Shown piece by piece: positions 54,198 through 63,193 of a DNA stretch of 64,000 nucleotides. The DNA comes from Tateyamaria pelophila. Its GTDB lineage: Bacteria; Pseudomonadota; Alphaproteobacteria; Rhodobacterales; Rhodobacteraceae. Below the pieces are notes generated by a model. The model had not been told where the DNA came from, did no database searches, and worked only from the letters and a program-made list of their open reading frames with translations. Both the position numbers and the translations under genes were made by a program. Each line of letters starts with the position of its first letter. Position 1 is the stretch's first letter. The stretch covers positions 1 through 64,000 of the forward strand of contig NZ_JAIMIA010000007.1 in assembly GCF_019966495.1 (NCBI RefSeq), written 5' to 3'.

Positions 54198-55535
54198 TCA
54201 TGCGTCCGCACCGGGGTGTATCAGCGCCAGAAGTTCGCTGAACTTCGCATCGGGCTCCAGCAGACGGCTTTGCATGTCCCAAAGCGCCGCGCGTCGGGAG
54301 GCTGACAGAGGGGCCGCCATGACGTGAAACTTTGCCTCGATTTCGGCCATCGTCATGGGGGCTTCGGGGCCACCGCGCGCATGCACATCGCCGGACGGCA
54401 GAACACGGCTATCATGTGTGCGTACCGTGACGTCCGACCAGCGGCCCAATGGAAACCGTTCGGAATGGCGGGGATCTTCGGTGATGTCGATTTTGCTCAG
54501 CGCCTGGGCAACGTTGGTGTCCGTCAACCCGGCTTCGGTGATGTGATTTGGCCCGATCCGGCCATGAACCAGACGAACGGCCAGAGCGAAGAGCAAGGAA
54601 TATTGTGCCTGCGAGGTCGTGTCGGGGAGACCGGGATAAAGGGCTGCGGCTTGGGCAAACGTGCGCACGTCCACCTTCGCGATGTCCTGATCCGACAGCC
54701 CTGCCTCTTGCATGATCTGCCCCAGCGCGTCGATGGCTGCATGGGCCCAGCGACAGATCGGGTAGGGCTTGATGTAGTTGTCCATGATTGTCCAATGGGT
54801 GCCAAGGTCGGCCCAGTGATGTGCCACATCTGCGGCTTCGACGGTGATCGCGGGTGCCCCTTCAAACCCGTCCTCCGCCAGCAAGACTGCCATCGCACCG
54901 GCCAGCGCCCCCATCCCGGACCCATCGTGCAACATCGTCGGCGTCGCGATCTCGCGCATCATCTGGCTGCGGGGGCCATGATATTCAGCGATCCCAAGCG
55001 CATGGCGCAGCATGGTCGGCGACAGATGCCGCAATCGCGCGCCTAACGCTGCCACGCCCAGCGCGTTCCACGCCCCGGACGTGTGATAGTCGCTGACCGT
55101 GTCGTGCAGCGTGATACCGGCCCGCGCGGAGACTTCGTAGGACATGACCAGTGCGGCCAGTGCGTCACGCCCGCTCAGATCCGGCTGACGTTCTGCAAAG
55201 GCGCACAGGGCAGGCACGACGGCGCAGCCAATATGCCCTTTGGTCGGATTGTACCCGTCATGGGCATCCAGATTGTCGATCTGTGTCGCCGCGGCAAAGG
55301 AAGCCCCGACAATCGAGGCTTGCCGCCCGTCAAAGAGCATCGTCGCCGCGTCCTTGGGCGCGCCTGCGGCCATGAACCGATGCGCATGGGTACGGGCCAT
55401 GCGCGCAGAAGCCATATCGGTGGCCCCGGCCGCGACGCCAAGCGTGTCAACAAGCAGGGTCGCCGCCATCTCCAGCGCGCTTTGCGGAATATCCGGCGTG
55501 CCGAGGGTAAACGCCGCGATCTGGTCAAATGTCAT
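54198..55535 (-). CDS. MmgE/PrpD-family protein
   Basis: A 445-aa member of the family including 2-methylcitrate dehydratase PrpD, cis-aconitate decarboxylase and iminodisuccinate-epimerase-like proteins. Markers are LVDTLGVAAGA, the conserved AAATQIDNLDAHDGYNPTKGHIGCAVVPALCA (often D-D-H), SYEVSARAGITLHDTVSDYHTSGAWNALGVAA and KPYPICRWAHAAIDAL. No methylcitrate synthase or prpB is nearby, so methylcitrate catabolism is unlikely. ATG 55535 follows GGGAAG; earlier in-frame starts run into low-complexity upstream sequence. Confidence 0.85.
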   Translation of the reverse strand: MTFDQIAAFTLGTPDIPQSALEMAATLLVDTLGVAAGATDMASARMARTHAHRFMAAGAPKDAATMLFDGRQASIVGASFAAATQIDNLDAHDGYNPTKGHIGCAVVPALCAFAERQPDLSGRDALAALVMSYEVSARAGITLHDTVSDYHTSGAWNALGVAALGARLRHLSPTMLRHALGIAEYHGPRSQMMREIATPTMLHDGSGMGALAGAMAVLLAEDGFEGAPAITVEAADVAHHWADLGTHWTIMDNYIKPYPICRWAHAAIDALGQIMQEAGLSDQDIAKVDVRTFAQAAALYPGLPDTTSQAQYSLLFALAVRLVHGRIGPNHITEAGLTDTNVAQALSKIDITEDPRHSERFPLGRWSDVTVRTHDSRVLPSGDVHARGGPEAPMTMAEIEAKFHVMAAPLSASRRAALWDMQSRLLEPDAKFSELLALIHPGADA

Positions 55536-56031
55536 CCGACTTCCCTTTCCAACGGGCGGCCAGGTTCGGAAATCCGATCGGTGCACCCAAATGCGCCATA
55601 AGCCTCGATCCGCATGCCCGGTTTGGGCATGCCACAGGTTAAACCGGTTTTTGCTCGAAACGGTCAAGTTTTTCGACGGCGCGCAATGCCTTGCATGGCA
55701 GCTTTATGGCGTCCGCATCACGGCTTTCGGATCGCAGGCAACCGCTTCAAACTTCATAATGCCCAAAGTTCGCAGCGCCATAGTGTTGGCGGTTGGCACC
55801 TCAGGTTGTGCAACCCCGATCCGTCTTGCGAAGAGGCGTTTGAAAGATGGATGCGGGGATCAACGCATGTTGCGTGATAAATAACAATATCAGTCTATTA
55901 TGATGGTCTCTTGAAGTTTTTTTGCATTCTGCAACGCCAATCCCGATGACGGGCCGTGTGGTTGGCGCAGAAGCGCACTTTGCCCCAAGGAGTATTTTGC
56001 AAACCCGGCTTGCCGATATAATAAGAAAGAG
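55536..56031. other. Divergent region between the MmgE/PrpD gene and the MHYT-LytTR gene
   Basis: A 496-bp region that must carry both promoters. Near its left end are two overlapping hairpins (55612-55652). The stretch 55870-55935 is A+T-rich and could hold the promoter for the regulator gene. An AAGGAG at 55987 lies 40 nt upstream of the regulator ATG, too far to serve it. No convincing small gene or RNA is seen. Confidence 0.45.
55612..55652 (+). promoter_or_regulatory. Overlapping alternative hairpins upstream of the MmgE/PrpD gene
   Basis: GCATGCCC (55612-55619) pairs perfectly with GGGCATGC (55625-55632) around GGTTT. Alternatively CCGGTTT (55618-55624) pairs with AAACCGG (55641-55647), followed by TTTTT (55648-55652). 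The two structures are mutually exclusive. It may be an operator palindrome for the leftward gene or a terminator for rightward transcripts; nothing distinguishes these by eye. Confidence 0.35.
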
Positions 56032-57156
56032 ATGTTGGAACACGGGCACAATCATTATCTGGTCATTGCGTCGCTGGCGGTCGCGCTGATGTCGGCCTTT
56101 ACCGGCTTGTCGCTGACCAAGGGTGCGTCGAGGATGCCCGTCGCGCGGCGCAAGGTCATCGTGTCGATGTCCGCTTTTGCCCTCGGGGGCGGCATCTGGT
56201 CGATGCATTTTGTGGCCATGCTCGGGATGACCTTGCCCGTCTCGTTCCACTACGACGCATTGGTGACGCTGCTGTCTGCGCTGGTCGCTATTTTGCTAAC
56301 GGGCCTCGCCCTGCTCTTTGTGCATTTCGGTGAACGCACGCCTTGGCGCATTTCACTGGCCGGGCTGTGCGCAGGGGTGGGAATTCTGGCGATGCACTAT
56401 ATCGGGATGTCAGGCATTCAGGATGTGGAGCCGGTTTACGCCACACTTGGCCTTGCGCAGGCCATTGTCGCCGCCCTTGTTCTGTGCGTCGTGTCCTTCT
56501 GGATCTGTTACAGCAAACGGGGCAGCCGCAATATCGTGATCGGGACGATCGTCTTTGGCGGGACAGTGTTTGCGGTCCATTTCATCGCGATGGCCGGGAC
56601 GCATTTCATCGAGATCGAAGGTGCTGCCTCATCGGGCCTTTGGCTCAGCAATGAGATGCTGGCCTTTGGGGTGACCTTTTCGGCCTTCGTGATATCGGGT
56701 GCATTCCTGCTGGTCGGTGTGACCTTTGCAGGCGACGTCGAGGCCCCGGCCAAACCCGCTGACGCCCCCGCGCCGGTGTCGACGGAAAGACCCCCGGTGG
56801 CACCGGAACCCGATGCGCCTGCACTGGTCAGGCTACCGTATGAAAAGAACGGACAAACGCATTTCGTCTCCCATGAAGAGGTTGCGGCCGTGCGTGCGGA
56901 GGGGCGGTATACGTTTCTGTATCACCCGACGGGACGCTTGTTCTGTCCTTGGTCCATCACGCTGGTGGAAGAACGCTTGGCGCAGGTGAATTTTCTGCGC
57001 TGTCACCGCAGTTATCTGGTCAACGTTGATCATGTCGCGAGTTTTGAGCGCAGGAAAGACAACGGCGTCTGTTTCTTTGACGGGTCTGCACATCTGGATA
57101 AGGCACCGGTCAGCCGGTCCTACCTAAAGCAGGTGCGCGCACGTTTCGGCATCTGA
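56032..57156 (+). CDS. MHYT-LytTR membrane regulator (CoxC-like)
   Basis: A 374-aa membrane-bound regulator. Residues 1 to about 235 form seven hydrophobic segments with three MHYT-type motifs: WSMHFVAMLGM, LAMHYIGMSGI and FAVHFIAMAGTHF. A proline-rich linker (about 240-270) leads to a C-terminal LytTR DNA-binding domain, about 275-374 (VSHEEVAAVRAEGRYTFLYH, FLRCHRSYLVNVDHVASFERR). MHYT domains are proposed to bind copper and sense diatomic gases. CoxC/CoxH proteins of Oligotropha share this layout and lie beside CODH genes (established). Its position before coxM argues for a CO-responsive regulator. The ribosome binding site is weak (AGAAAGAG). Confidence 0.85.
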   Translation: MLEHGHNHYLVIASLAVALMSAFTGLSLTKGASRMPVARRKVIVSMSAFALGGGIWSMHFVAMLGMTLPVSFHYDALVTLLSALVAILLTGLALLFVHFGERTPWRISLAGLCAGVGILAMHYIGMSGIQDVEPVYATLGLAQAIVAALVLCVVSFWICYSKRGSRNIVIGTIVFGGTVFAVHFIAMAGTHFIEIEGAASSGLWLSNEMLAFGVTFSAFVISGAFLLVGVTFAGDVEAPAKPADAPAPVSTERPPVAPEPDAPALVRLPYEKNGQTHFVSHEEVAAVRAEGRYTFLYHPTGRLFCPWSITLVEERLAQVNFLRCHRSYLVNVDHVASFERRKDNGVCFFDGSAHLDKAPVSRSYLKQVRARFGI

Positions 57157-57194
57157 AACGGCGGCTGACACTCGGAACAGATTGCTGCACCTGC

Positions 57195-57249
57195 ATACGC
57201 ACTTCGTTCAGGCTATGCGCATTTCGTGCGCAAACCCATGCATTTCAGG
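57195..57249 (+). promoter_or_regulatory. Phased direct repeats upstream of coxM, candidate LytTR binding sites
   Basis: ATACGCACTTCGT (57195-57207) and ATGCGCATTTCGT (57215-57227) agree in 11 of 13 positions. The core CAYTTC recurs at 57200, 57220 and 57241, spaced 20 and 21 bp, i.e. two helical turns. LytTR proteins typically bind direct repeats about 21 bp apart. The last repeat ends about 75 nt before the coxM ATG, a normal activator distance. Confidence 0.6.
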
Positions 57250-57320
57250 TCTTTGCGCTCGTCTCTGATACGAAGATTTTGCTGAATGCGTCGGAATACC
57301 GCAGTCAGGGAGGACAGCGC

Positions 57321-58175
57321 ATGATACCAGCCGCATTCGAATATCACCGACCATCCGACATCGCAGGCGCGCTGTCCGTGCTTGCCGAACACGGCGATGA
57401 CGCCCGTGTGCTGGCGGGTGGCCACAGTCTGATCCCGATGATGAAACTGCGCATGGCAGACGTGCCGCATCTGATCGATCTGCAGGATATCGATGTGCTC
57501 AAGGGGATCAAAATAGATGGAGGAACGGTCACCATCGGCGCAATGGTTACGCAGCACGAGATCATCGTCAGTGACGCGTTGTTTGCGGCAGCGCCCATCA
57601 TGCGCGAAGCAGCATTGCAGATTGCCGACCCGCAGGTGCGCTACATGGGTACCATCGGCGGGAATGTGGCCAACGGCGATCCGGGCAACGACATGCCCGG
57701 CCTGATGCAATGCCTGGACGCCAGTTTCGTTCTGGAAGGGGCGGACGGCACGCGGACGACGAAGGCGCGTGATTTCTACGAAGCCGCCTACATGACCGAG
57801 CGCGATGACGAAGAAATCCTGACCCATATCGTATTCGACGCCACAACGGCGGGCTACGCCTACGAAAAACAAAAGCGCAAGATCGGAGATTATGCGACGG
57901 CGGCCTGCGCCGCGCTGATCACCAAGGACGGCGATACGGTCGCCTCTGCTTCGATCTCGATGACCAACCTGAGCGATGTGCCCGTGTTTTCCGAAGCGGC
58001 GAATGCGGCGCTCGTGGGCACGACCTGCGATGCCGCCGCTGTCAAGGCGGCTGTTGCCGCTGCCTTGGAAGACATCGACCCGACCGAAGACAATCGCGGC
58101 CCCGTTGAATTCAAAATGCACGTTGCCGGGATCATCATCGCCCGCGCAATCGAGCGCGCCTGGTCACGGGCGTAA
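57321..58175 (+). CDS. coxM: Carbon monoxide dehydrogenase medium (FAD) subunit CoxM
   Basis: A 284-aa flavoprotein subunit passing electrons from the iron-sulfur subunit to the quinone pool. FAD-binding motifs are [17 protein letters not shown] (about 30-46) and [18 protein letters not shown] (about 108-125), both typical of CoxM. A CO_deh_flav_C domain follows, with [16 protein letters not shown] 57321 has AGGGAGG close upstream. It is first in the operon coxM-coxS-coxL-coxD-coxE-coxF, with a 13-nt gap to coxS. Confidence 0.93.
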   Translation: MIPAAFEYHRPSDIAGALSVLAEHGDDARVLAGGHSLIPMMKLRMADVPHLIDLQDIDVLKGIKIDGGTVTIGAMVTQHEIIVSDALFAAAPIMREAALQIADPQVRYMGTIGGNVANGDPGNDMPGLMQCLDASFVLEGADGTRTTKARDFYEAAYMTERDDEEILTHIVFDATTAGYAYEKQKRKIGDYATAACAALITKDGDTVASASISMTNLSDVPVFSEAANAALVGTTCDAAAVKAAVAAALEDIDPTEDNRGPVEFKMHVAGIIIARAIERAWSRA

Positions 58176-58188
58176 GGGAGGAGAGATC

Positions 58189-58680
58189 ATGACAAAACAA
58201 ATCATCAAATTGACCGTGAACGGAGAAGAGCAGGAAGTGCTCGCCGAGCCACGCGAGTTGCTGATCTATGTGCTGCGCGAAAAGATGGGCATGAAGGGTC
58301 CGCATGTCGGGTGCGAGACATCCCATTGCGGGGCCTGCACCGTCGAGATGGACGGCAAGTCGGTAAAATCCTGCACGATGTTCGCAGCCCAGGCTCAGGG
58401 GGCCGAAATCACTACAATCGAAGGATTAGGAACGCCGGATAACCTCCACGTTTTGCAGGAAAATTTCAAGGAGCATCACGGCCTTCAATGCGGCTATTGC
58501 ACGCCCGGCATGATCACGCGGGCGCACCGTCTGCTTCAGGAAAACCCGAACCCGACCGAAGAAGAGGTCCGCTTTGGCATCGCTGGCAACATCTGCCGCT
58601 GCACCGGCTACCAGAACATCGTGAAATCCATTCTTTCGGCTGCCGCTGAACTGAATGCCGCCAAGGAGGCTGCGCAATGA
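58189..58680 (+). CDS. coxS: Carbon monoxide dehydrogenase small (2Fe-2S) subunit CoxS
   Basis: A 163-aa subunit with two [2Fe-2S] clusters. Plant-ferredoxin-type cysteines are C42, C47, C50 and C62 ([16 protein letters not shown]). The second cluster uses C101, C104, C136 and C138 ([16 protein letters not shown]). All eight ligands are present with spacing like CoxS of Oligotropha. GGGAGGAG is the ribosome binding site. It overlaps coxL by 4 nt. Confidence 0.95.
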   Translation: MTKQIIKLTVNGEEQEVLAEPRELLIYVLREKMGMKGPHVGCETSHCGACTVEMDGKSVKSCTMFAAQAQGAEITTIEGLGTPDNLHVLQENFKEHHGLQCGYCTPGMITRAHRLLQENPNPTEEEVRFGIAGNICRCTGYQNIVKSILSAAAELNAAKEAAQ

Positions 58681-61091
58681 AGGATGAAGTCACACGTGAC
58701 GACCGCGTCGCCAATCTCAAGGGCTTGGGCTGTTCGCGCAAACGGGTCGAGGACGCGCGCTTTACCCAAGGCAAGGGCAACTACGTCGACGACATGAACC
58801 TGCCGGGCATGCTGACGGGAGATTTCGTGCGCTCGCCCTATGCCCATGCGCGCATCACGTCGATCAACACCGACGCGGCCATGGCGCTGGACGGTGTCAT
58901 CGCGGTTCTGACGGCGAAGGATCTTGAGCCGCTAGGCTTGCATTGGATGCCAACGCTGGCGGGTGACAAGCAAATGGTCCTGGCAGACGGCAAGGTGCTG
59001 TTTCAGGGCCAGGAGGTTGCCTTTGTCGTGGCCAAGGATCGCTATATTGCCTCGGACGCGGTTGAACTGGTCGAGGTCGAGTACGAAGAGCTTCCCGTGA
59101 TCGTGGACCCGTTCGCATCGATGAAATCGGACGTCGTGCTGCGCGAGGATCTCGATCCAACCGCACCCGGCGCGCACGGGCCGCGCAAACACCACAACCA
59201 TATCTTTACGTGGGAAGTCGGCGACGAGGACGGCACCAACGCGGTCATTGACGACGCGGATATCGTGGCCGAAGAATCCATGTATTACCACCGCACCCAT
59301 CCGTGCCCGCTTGAACCCTGCGGCTGTGTTGCAAGTATGGACAAGGTCAACGGCAAGCTGACGCTGTGGGGCACCTTTCAGGCACCGCACGTGGTGCGCA
59401 CGGTTGCGTCTCTGTTGTCGGGCATCGAAGAACATAATATCCGTGTTGTCTCCCCCGATATCGGCGGCGGTTTCGGCAACAAGGTTGGCGTCTATCCCGG
59501 CTATGTCTGCTCCATCGTGGCCTCCATCGTGACGGGCGTGCCTGTCAAATGGGTCGAGGACCGGATGGAAAACCTGATGTCCACCGCCTTTGCGCGGGAT
59601 TACTGGATGACGGGCAAGATCTCGGCCACCAAAGAGGGCAAGATCACCGGGCTGCATTGCCATGTGACGGCCGATCACGGCGCGTTCGACGCCTGCGCCG
59701 ACCCGACCAAGTTCCCGGCGGGTTTCATGAACATCTGCACGGGGTCGTACGACATCCCGATCGCTTACCTGGGCGTGGACGGCGTTTACACCAACAAGGC
59801 ACCGGGCGGCGTGTCCTATCGGTGTTCGTTCCGGGTGACCGAGGCGGTCTATTTCATCGAACGGATGATCGAGGTTCTGGCCATCGAGATGAACATGGAT
59901 TCGGCCGAACTGCGCCGGATCAACTTCATCAAGAAAGAGCAATTCCCCTACAATTCCGCGCTTGGCTGGGAATATGACAGCGGAGATTATCACACCGCGT
60001 GGGACAAGGCCCTGAAAGCCGTTGACTATGAAGGACTGCGCAAGGAACAGGCCGAACGGGTCGAAGCCTTCAAGCGCGGCGAGACGCGCACGATCATGGG
60101 CATTGGCCTGAGCTTTTTCACAGAAATCGTGGGGGCGGGCCCGGTCAAGAACTGCGACATCCTCGGGATGGGCATGTTTGACAGTTGTGAAATCCGTATT
60201 CACCCGACAGGCTCTGCGATTGCGCGGCTGGGCACGATTTCGCAAGGGCAGGGGCATGCGACGACATTCGCGCAAATACTTGCCTCCGAGATCGGGATTT
60301 CAGCGGATAGCATCACCATCGAAGAAGGTGATACGGATACGGCGCCGTACGGACTTGGCACCTATGGGTCGCGGTCCACTCCGGTTGCTGGCGCCGCGGC
60401 GGCTATGGTCGGGCGCAAGATCCGTGCCAAGGCGCAGATGATTGCCGCCTATCTGCTTGAGGTCCACGACGACGACGTCGAGTTCGACGTCGATCGTTTT
60501 GTGGTCAAGGGCGCGCCGGAACGCTTCAAGACCATGGGCGAGATTGCCTATGCTGCCTACAATCAGGCCATTCCGGGGATCGAGCCGGGTCTGGAGGCGG
60601 TAAGCTATTACGACCCGCCCAACATGACCTATCCGTTCGGTGCCTATGTCTGTGTGATGGACATTGATGTGGATACGGGCGTGCCAACCATAAAACGCTT
60701 CTATGCGCTGGACGATTGCGGCACCCGGATCAACCCAATGGTGATCGAAGGGCAAATCCATGGCGGTTTGACCGAAGCCCTCGCTGTCGCCCTGGGCCAG
60801 GAGATTGCCTATGACGATATGGGCAACTGCAAGACGGGCACCCTTATGGACTTCTTCCTGCCAACCGCTTGGGAAGTGCCAAACTACGAGACCGATCACA
60901 CGGTGACACCCTCACCGCATCACCCGATCGGGGCCAAGGGCGTCGGCGAAAGCCCGCATGTGGGCGGCGTTCCGTGCTTTTCAAATGCGGTGCAGGATGC
61001 GTTCCGACCGTTTGGCAATCGTCACACCAACATGCCCCACGATCACTGGCGCATCTGGAAGACCGCGAATGATCTTGGTCTGCATGATTGA
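58677..61091 (+). CDS. coxL: Form I aerobic carbon monoxide dehydrogenase large subunit CoxL
   Basis: An 804-aa molybdopterin subunit that oxidises CO to CO2 at a Cu-S-Mo centre. The form I active-site loop is present as [14 protein letters not shown] with Cys383 as copper ligand, one residue different from the usual AYRCSFR (Ala to Ser at 380). The catalytic Glu758 lies in [27 protein letters not shown] and [12 protein letters not shown] are Mo-cofactor contacts. Both key residues sit 5 positions earlier than C388/E763 of Oligotropha CoxL. Form II (AYRGAGR) is excluded. Confidence 0.95.
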   Translation: MKDEVTRDDRVANLKGLGCSRKRVEDARFTQGKGNYVDDMNLPGMLTGDFVRSPYAHARITSINTDAAMALDGVIAVLTAKDLEPLGLHWMPTLAGDKQMVLADGKVLFQGQEVAFVVAKDRYIASDAVELVEVEYEELPVIVDPFASMKSDVVLREDLDPTAPGAHGPRKHHNHIFTWEVGDEDGTNAVIDDADIVAEESMYYHRTHPCPLEPCGCVASMDKVNGKLTLWGTFQAPHVVRTVASLLSGIEEHNIRVVSPDIGGGFGNKVGVYPGYVCSIVASIVTGVPVKWVEDRMENLMSTAFARDYWMTGKISATKEGKITGLHCHVTADHGAFDACADPTKFPAGFMNICTGSYDIPIAYLGVDGVYTNKAPGGVSYRCSFRVTEAVYFIERMIEVLAIEMNMDSAELRRINFIKKEQFPYNSALGWEYDSGDYHTAWDKALKAVDYEGLRKEQAERVEAFKRGETRTIMGIGLSFFTEIVGAGPVKNCDILGMGMFDSCEIRIHPTGSAIARLGTISQGQGHATTFAQILASEIGISADSITIEEGDTDTAPYGLGTYGSRSTPVAGAAAAMVGRKIRAKAQMIAAYLLEVHDDDVEFDVDRFVVKGAPERFKTMGEIAYAAYNQAIPGIEPGLEAVSYYDPPNMTYPFGAYVCVMDIDVDTGVPTIKRFYALDDCGTRINPMVIEGQIHGGLTEALAVALGQEIAYDDMGNCKTGTLMDFFLPTAWEVPNYETDHTVTPSPHHPIGAKGVGESPHVGGVPCFSNAVQDAFRPFGNRHTNMPHDHWRIWKTANDLGLHD

Positions 61092-61130
61092 AGAAAGGGC
61101 GGGGCGCATCCGCGTGCCCCGCGCAACCCC

Positions 61131-62009
61131 ATGACATCCTGGACAGATATTCAGACTGCATTGGCCAGCACCGGCTATATCGCCAGCGATGATCTGGCGA
61201 CGGCACTGCACATTGCCACCACTCTCGGGCGGCCTCTTCTACTGGAAGGGGCCGCTGGTGTGGGCAAGACGGAAGTGGCGCGCGCTTTGGCGAGCGTGAA
61301 TGAGACACAGTTGATCCGGCTGCAATGCTATGAGGGGCTGGATGCATCGCAGGCCATCTACGAATGGAATTACCAACGCCAGCTTTTGTCGATCCGCGCG
61401 GCGTCCGAGGCGGGCGAAACCGGTGCGGCGGTGGAGGCGCGTATATTCTCCGAAGAGTACCTGTTGGAGCGGCCGTTGCTCAAGGCGATCCGCCAGGACA
61501 AGGCCCCGGTCTTGTTGATCGACGAGATCGACCGGGCAGATGAAGAGTTCGAGGCCTATCTGCTGGAAGTCCTTTCGGATTTTCAGATCACGATCCCGGA
61601 ACTGGGCACGATCAGCGCCACGACGCGTCCCATTGTCATCCTCACGGCCAATGGCACCCGCGACCTGTCGGACGCGCTGCGCAGGCGTTGCATCTATGCT
61701 CATGTGGACTACCCGGACCGGGTGACCGAATTGGCGATCCTGGCTGCGCGATGCCCGGGGATTGAGGCGCATCTGGGGGCGCAAATCGTCGGTTTCGTTC
61801 AGAAAATTCGCGAAGAAGAGCTGGAGAAAGTGCCGGGCATCGCTGAAATGCTCGACTTTGCTGCCGCCTTGGCGGGGCTGGGGATCAAGGATCTGACCGA
61901 AGATCCCGTCGTGCTTCAGGCGGCGTTGGCAACTTTGCTCAAGACGCACGCCGACCGGGCAGCCGTGCCCATTGAAGTCGCGTCGCGTCTGGCCGGAAAA
62001 GCCGCATGA
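61131..62009 (+). CDS. coxD: MoxR-type AAA+ ATPase CoxD
   Basis: A 292-aa AAA+ protein. Walker A is LEGAAGVGKTEVA (about residues 37-49), Walker B PVLLIDEIDRADEEFEAYLLE, sensor 1 PIVILTANGTRDLSDALRRR with the arginine finger region, followed by a lid. CoxD is known to be needed for inserting sulfur and copper at the Mo site of CODH. The gene starts 39 nt after coxL; the gap holds a small GGGGC/GCCCC hairpin. It overlaps coxE by 4 nt. Confidence 0.92.
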   Translation: MTSWTDIQTALASTGYIASDDLATALHIATTLGRPLLLEGAAGVGKTEVARALASVNETQLIRLQCYEGLDASQAIYEWNYQRQLLSIRAASEAGETGAAVEARIFSEEYLLERPLLKAIRQDKAPVLLIDEIDRADEEFEAYLLEVLSDFQITIPELGTISATTRPIVILTANGTRDLSDALRRRCIYAHVDYPDRVTELAILAARCPGIEAHLGAQIVGFVQKIREEELEKVPGIAEMLDFAAALAGLGIKDLTEDPVVLQAALATLLKTHADRAAVPIEVASRLAGKAA

Positions 62010-63193
62010 GCAAGGTCACACGTTTCACCGCCGCCGATCCCGGACCTGCCGCGCGGGTTTCGGGATTCATGGCGCATTTGCGGGACCACGGGTTTCGGCT
62101 GGGCGTGGCGGAGACCGAAACAGCCCTGCGCGCCTTGTCCTGTGTGAACCCGATTGATCCATCCGACGCGCGGCTTGCGCTGAAATCGGTCTGCGCGGGG
62201 TCTGCCGAAGATGTGGCGCAGTTTGATTTGTTGTTTGATGCATTTTGGCGGGCGGAAGGCCGGGTGCGGCACAAGATCATGCCCTCCGACCAGACCACGC
62301 CCCAGCAGAATATGAAAAACTCACGCACGGACGAGACGCAGAAAAGTTCCGGAGATGGCTCGATCCACGCACCGGAAGAGGGCGACGATGGCGAGGAAAG
62401 CTATGCCGAGGGCACGGGCAAGCTTGTGGCATCCAAAGCAAGAAACCTGATGAAGAAAGACCTGCGCGAGATGGTGTCGGCCGAGGATATCCGGGCCGCC
62501 GAACAGGTTGCCATGCGTCTTGGCAAAGCCTTGCGGGATCGTCGGTCGCGACGGCGCAAGGCCGCAAAAAAGGGTGCGCTGATCGACTTGCGCCGGACCA
62601 TGCGTCACAGCCTGTCCTCGGGGGGTGAACCCTTGCGCCTCGCCAAACGCAAACGGCCAGAGCGACCTTTGAAAATCGTCGCACTTTGCGATGTGTCGGG
62701 GTCGATGATGAACTACGCGCGTCCCTTTCTGGCCTTCCTTGCGGGTTTGATGCGCGCCGACAGCGCGAGCGATGCGTACCTGTTTCATACCCGTCTCGTG
62801 CGGATCACCAATGCACTGCGCGATGATGATCCTCTGCGCGCGCTCAACCGGATCACGCTTTTGGCCGATGGCTTTGGCGGCGGCTCGAAAATCGGTGTGA
62901 ACCTTCAGCAGTTTGCGGGCAGCTATGCGCGCAATTTTGTCGACGGGCGCAGCGTCGTTGTGATCCTGTCGGACGGCTATGACAGTGACAGCCCTGAAAT
63001 ACTGGGTACGGCCTTGGCCAAACTGAAGCGGCGCGGATGCAAGATCGTGTGGCTGAACCCACTGAAAGGCTGGAAAGACTACAAACCCGTCGCGCGCGGC
63101 ATGGCAACGGCCTTGCCCCACCTTGATGCCTTTGCGGCGGCCACCACGTTGAACGATCTGGCCGCGTTGGAAACCACGTTGGCGCGGCTATGA
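62006..63193 (+). CDS. coxE: VWA-domain protein CoxE
   Basis: A 395-aa protein with an N-terminal alpha-helical region and a C-terminal von Willebrand A domain. The MIDAS motif is VALCDVSGSMMNYARPF (D-x-S-x-S about residues 230-234), with the other metal loop in VVILSDGYDSDSPE. A basic stretch (DRRSRRRKAAKKGA) precedes the domain. CoxE works with CoxD as a MoxR/VWA chaperone pair in CODH maturation. ATGA overlaps with both coxD and coxF indicate tight coupling. Confidence 0.92.
   Translation: MSKVTRFTAADPGPAARVSGFMAHLRDHGFRLGVAETETALRALSCVNPIDPSDARLALKSVCAGSAEDVAQFDLLFDAFWRAEGRVRHKIMPSDQTTPQQNMKNSRTDETQKSSGDGSIHAPEEGDDGEESYAEGTGKLVASKARNLMKKDLREMVSAEDIRAAEQVAMRLGKALRDRRSRRRKAAKKGALIDLRRTMRHSLSSGGEPLRLAKRKRPERPLKIVALCDVSGSMMNYARPFLAFLAGLMRADSASDAYLFHTRLVRITNALRDDDPLRALNRITLLADGFGGGSKIGVNLQQFAGSYARNFVDGRSVVVILSDGYDSDSPEILGTALAKLKRRGCKIVWLNPLKGWKDYKPVARGMATALPHLDAFAAATTLNDLAALETTLARL

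Noticed and set aside
54198-55535. Calling the MmgE/PrpD gene 2-methylcitrate dehydratase (prpD)
   Set aside because: No prpB, prpC or propionate regulator is nearby and the family covers several reactions, so only the family name is justified.
58932-60275. Minus-strand open frame of about 450 codons opposite coxL
   Set aside because: Antisense to the highly conserved CODH large subunit and without start signals or motifs.
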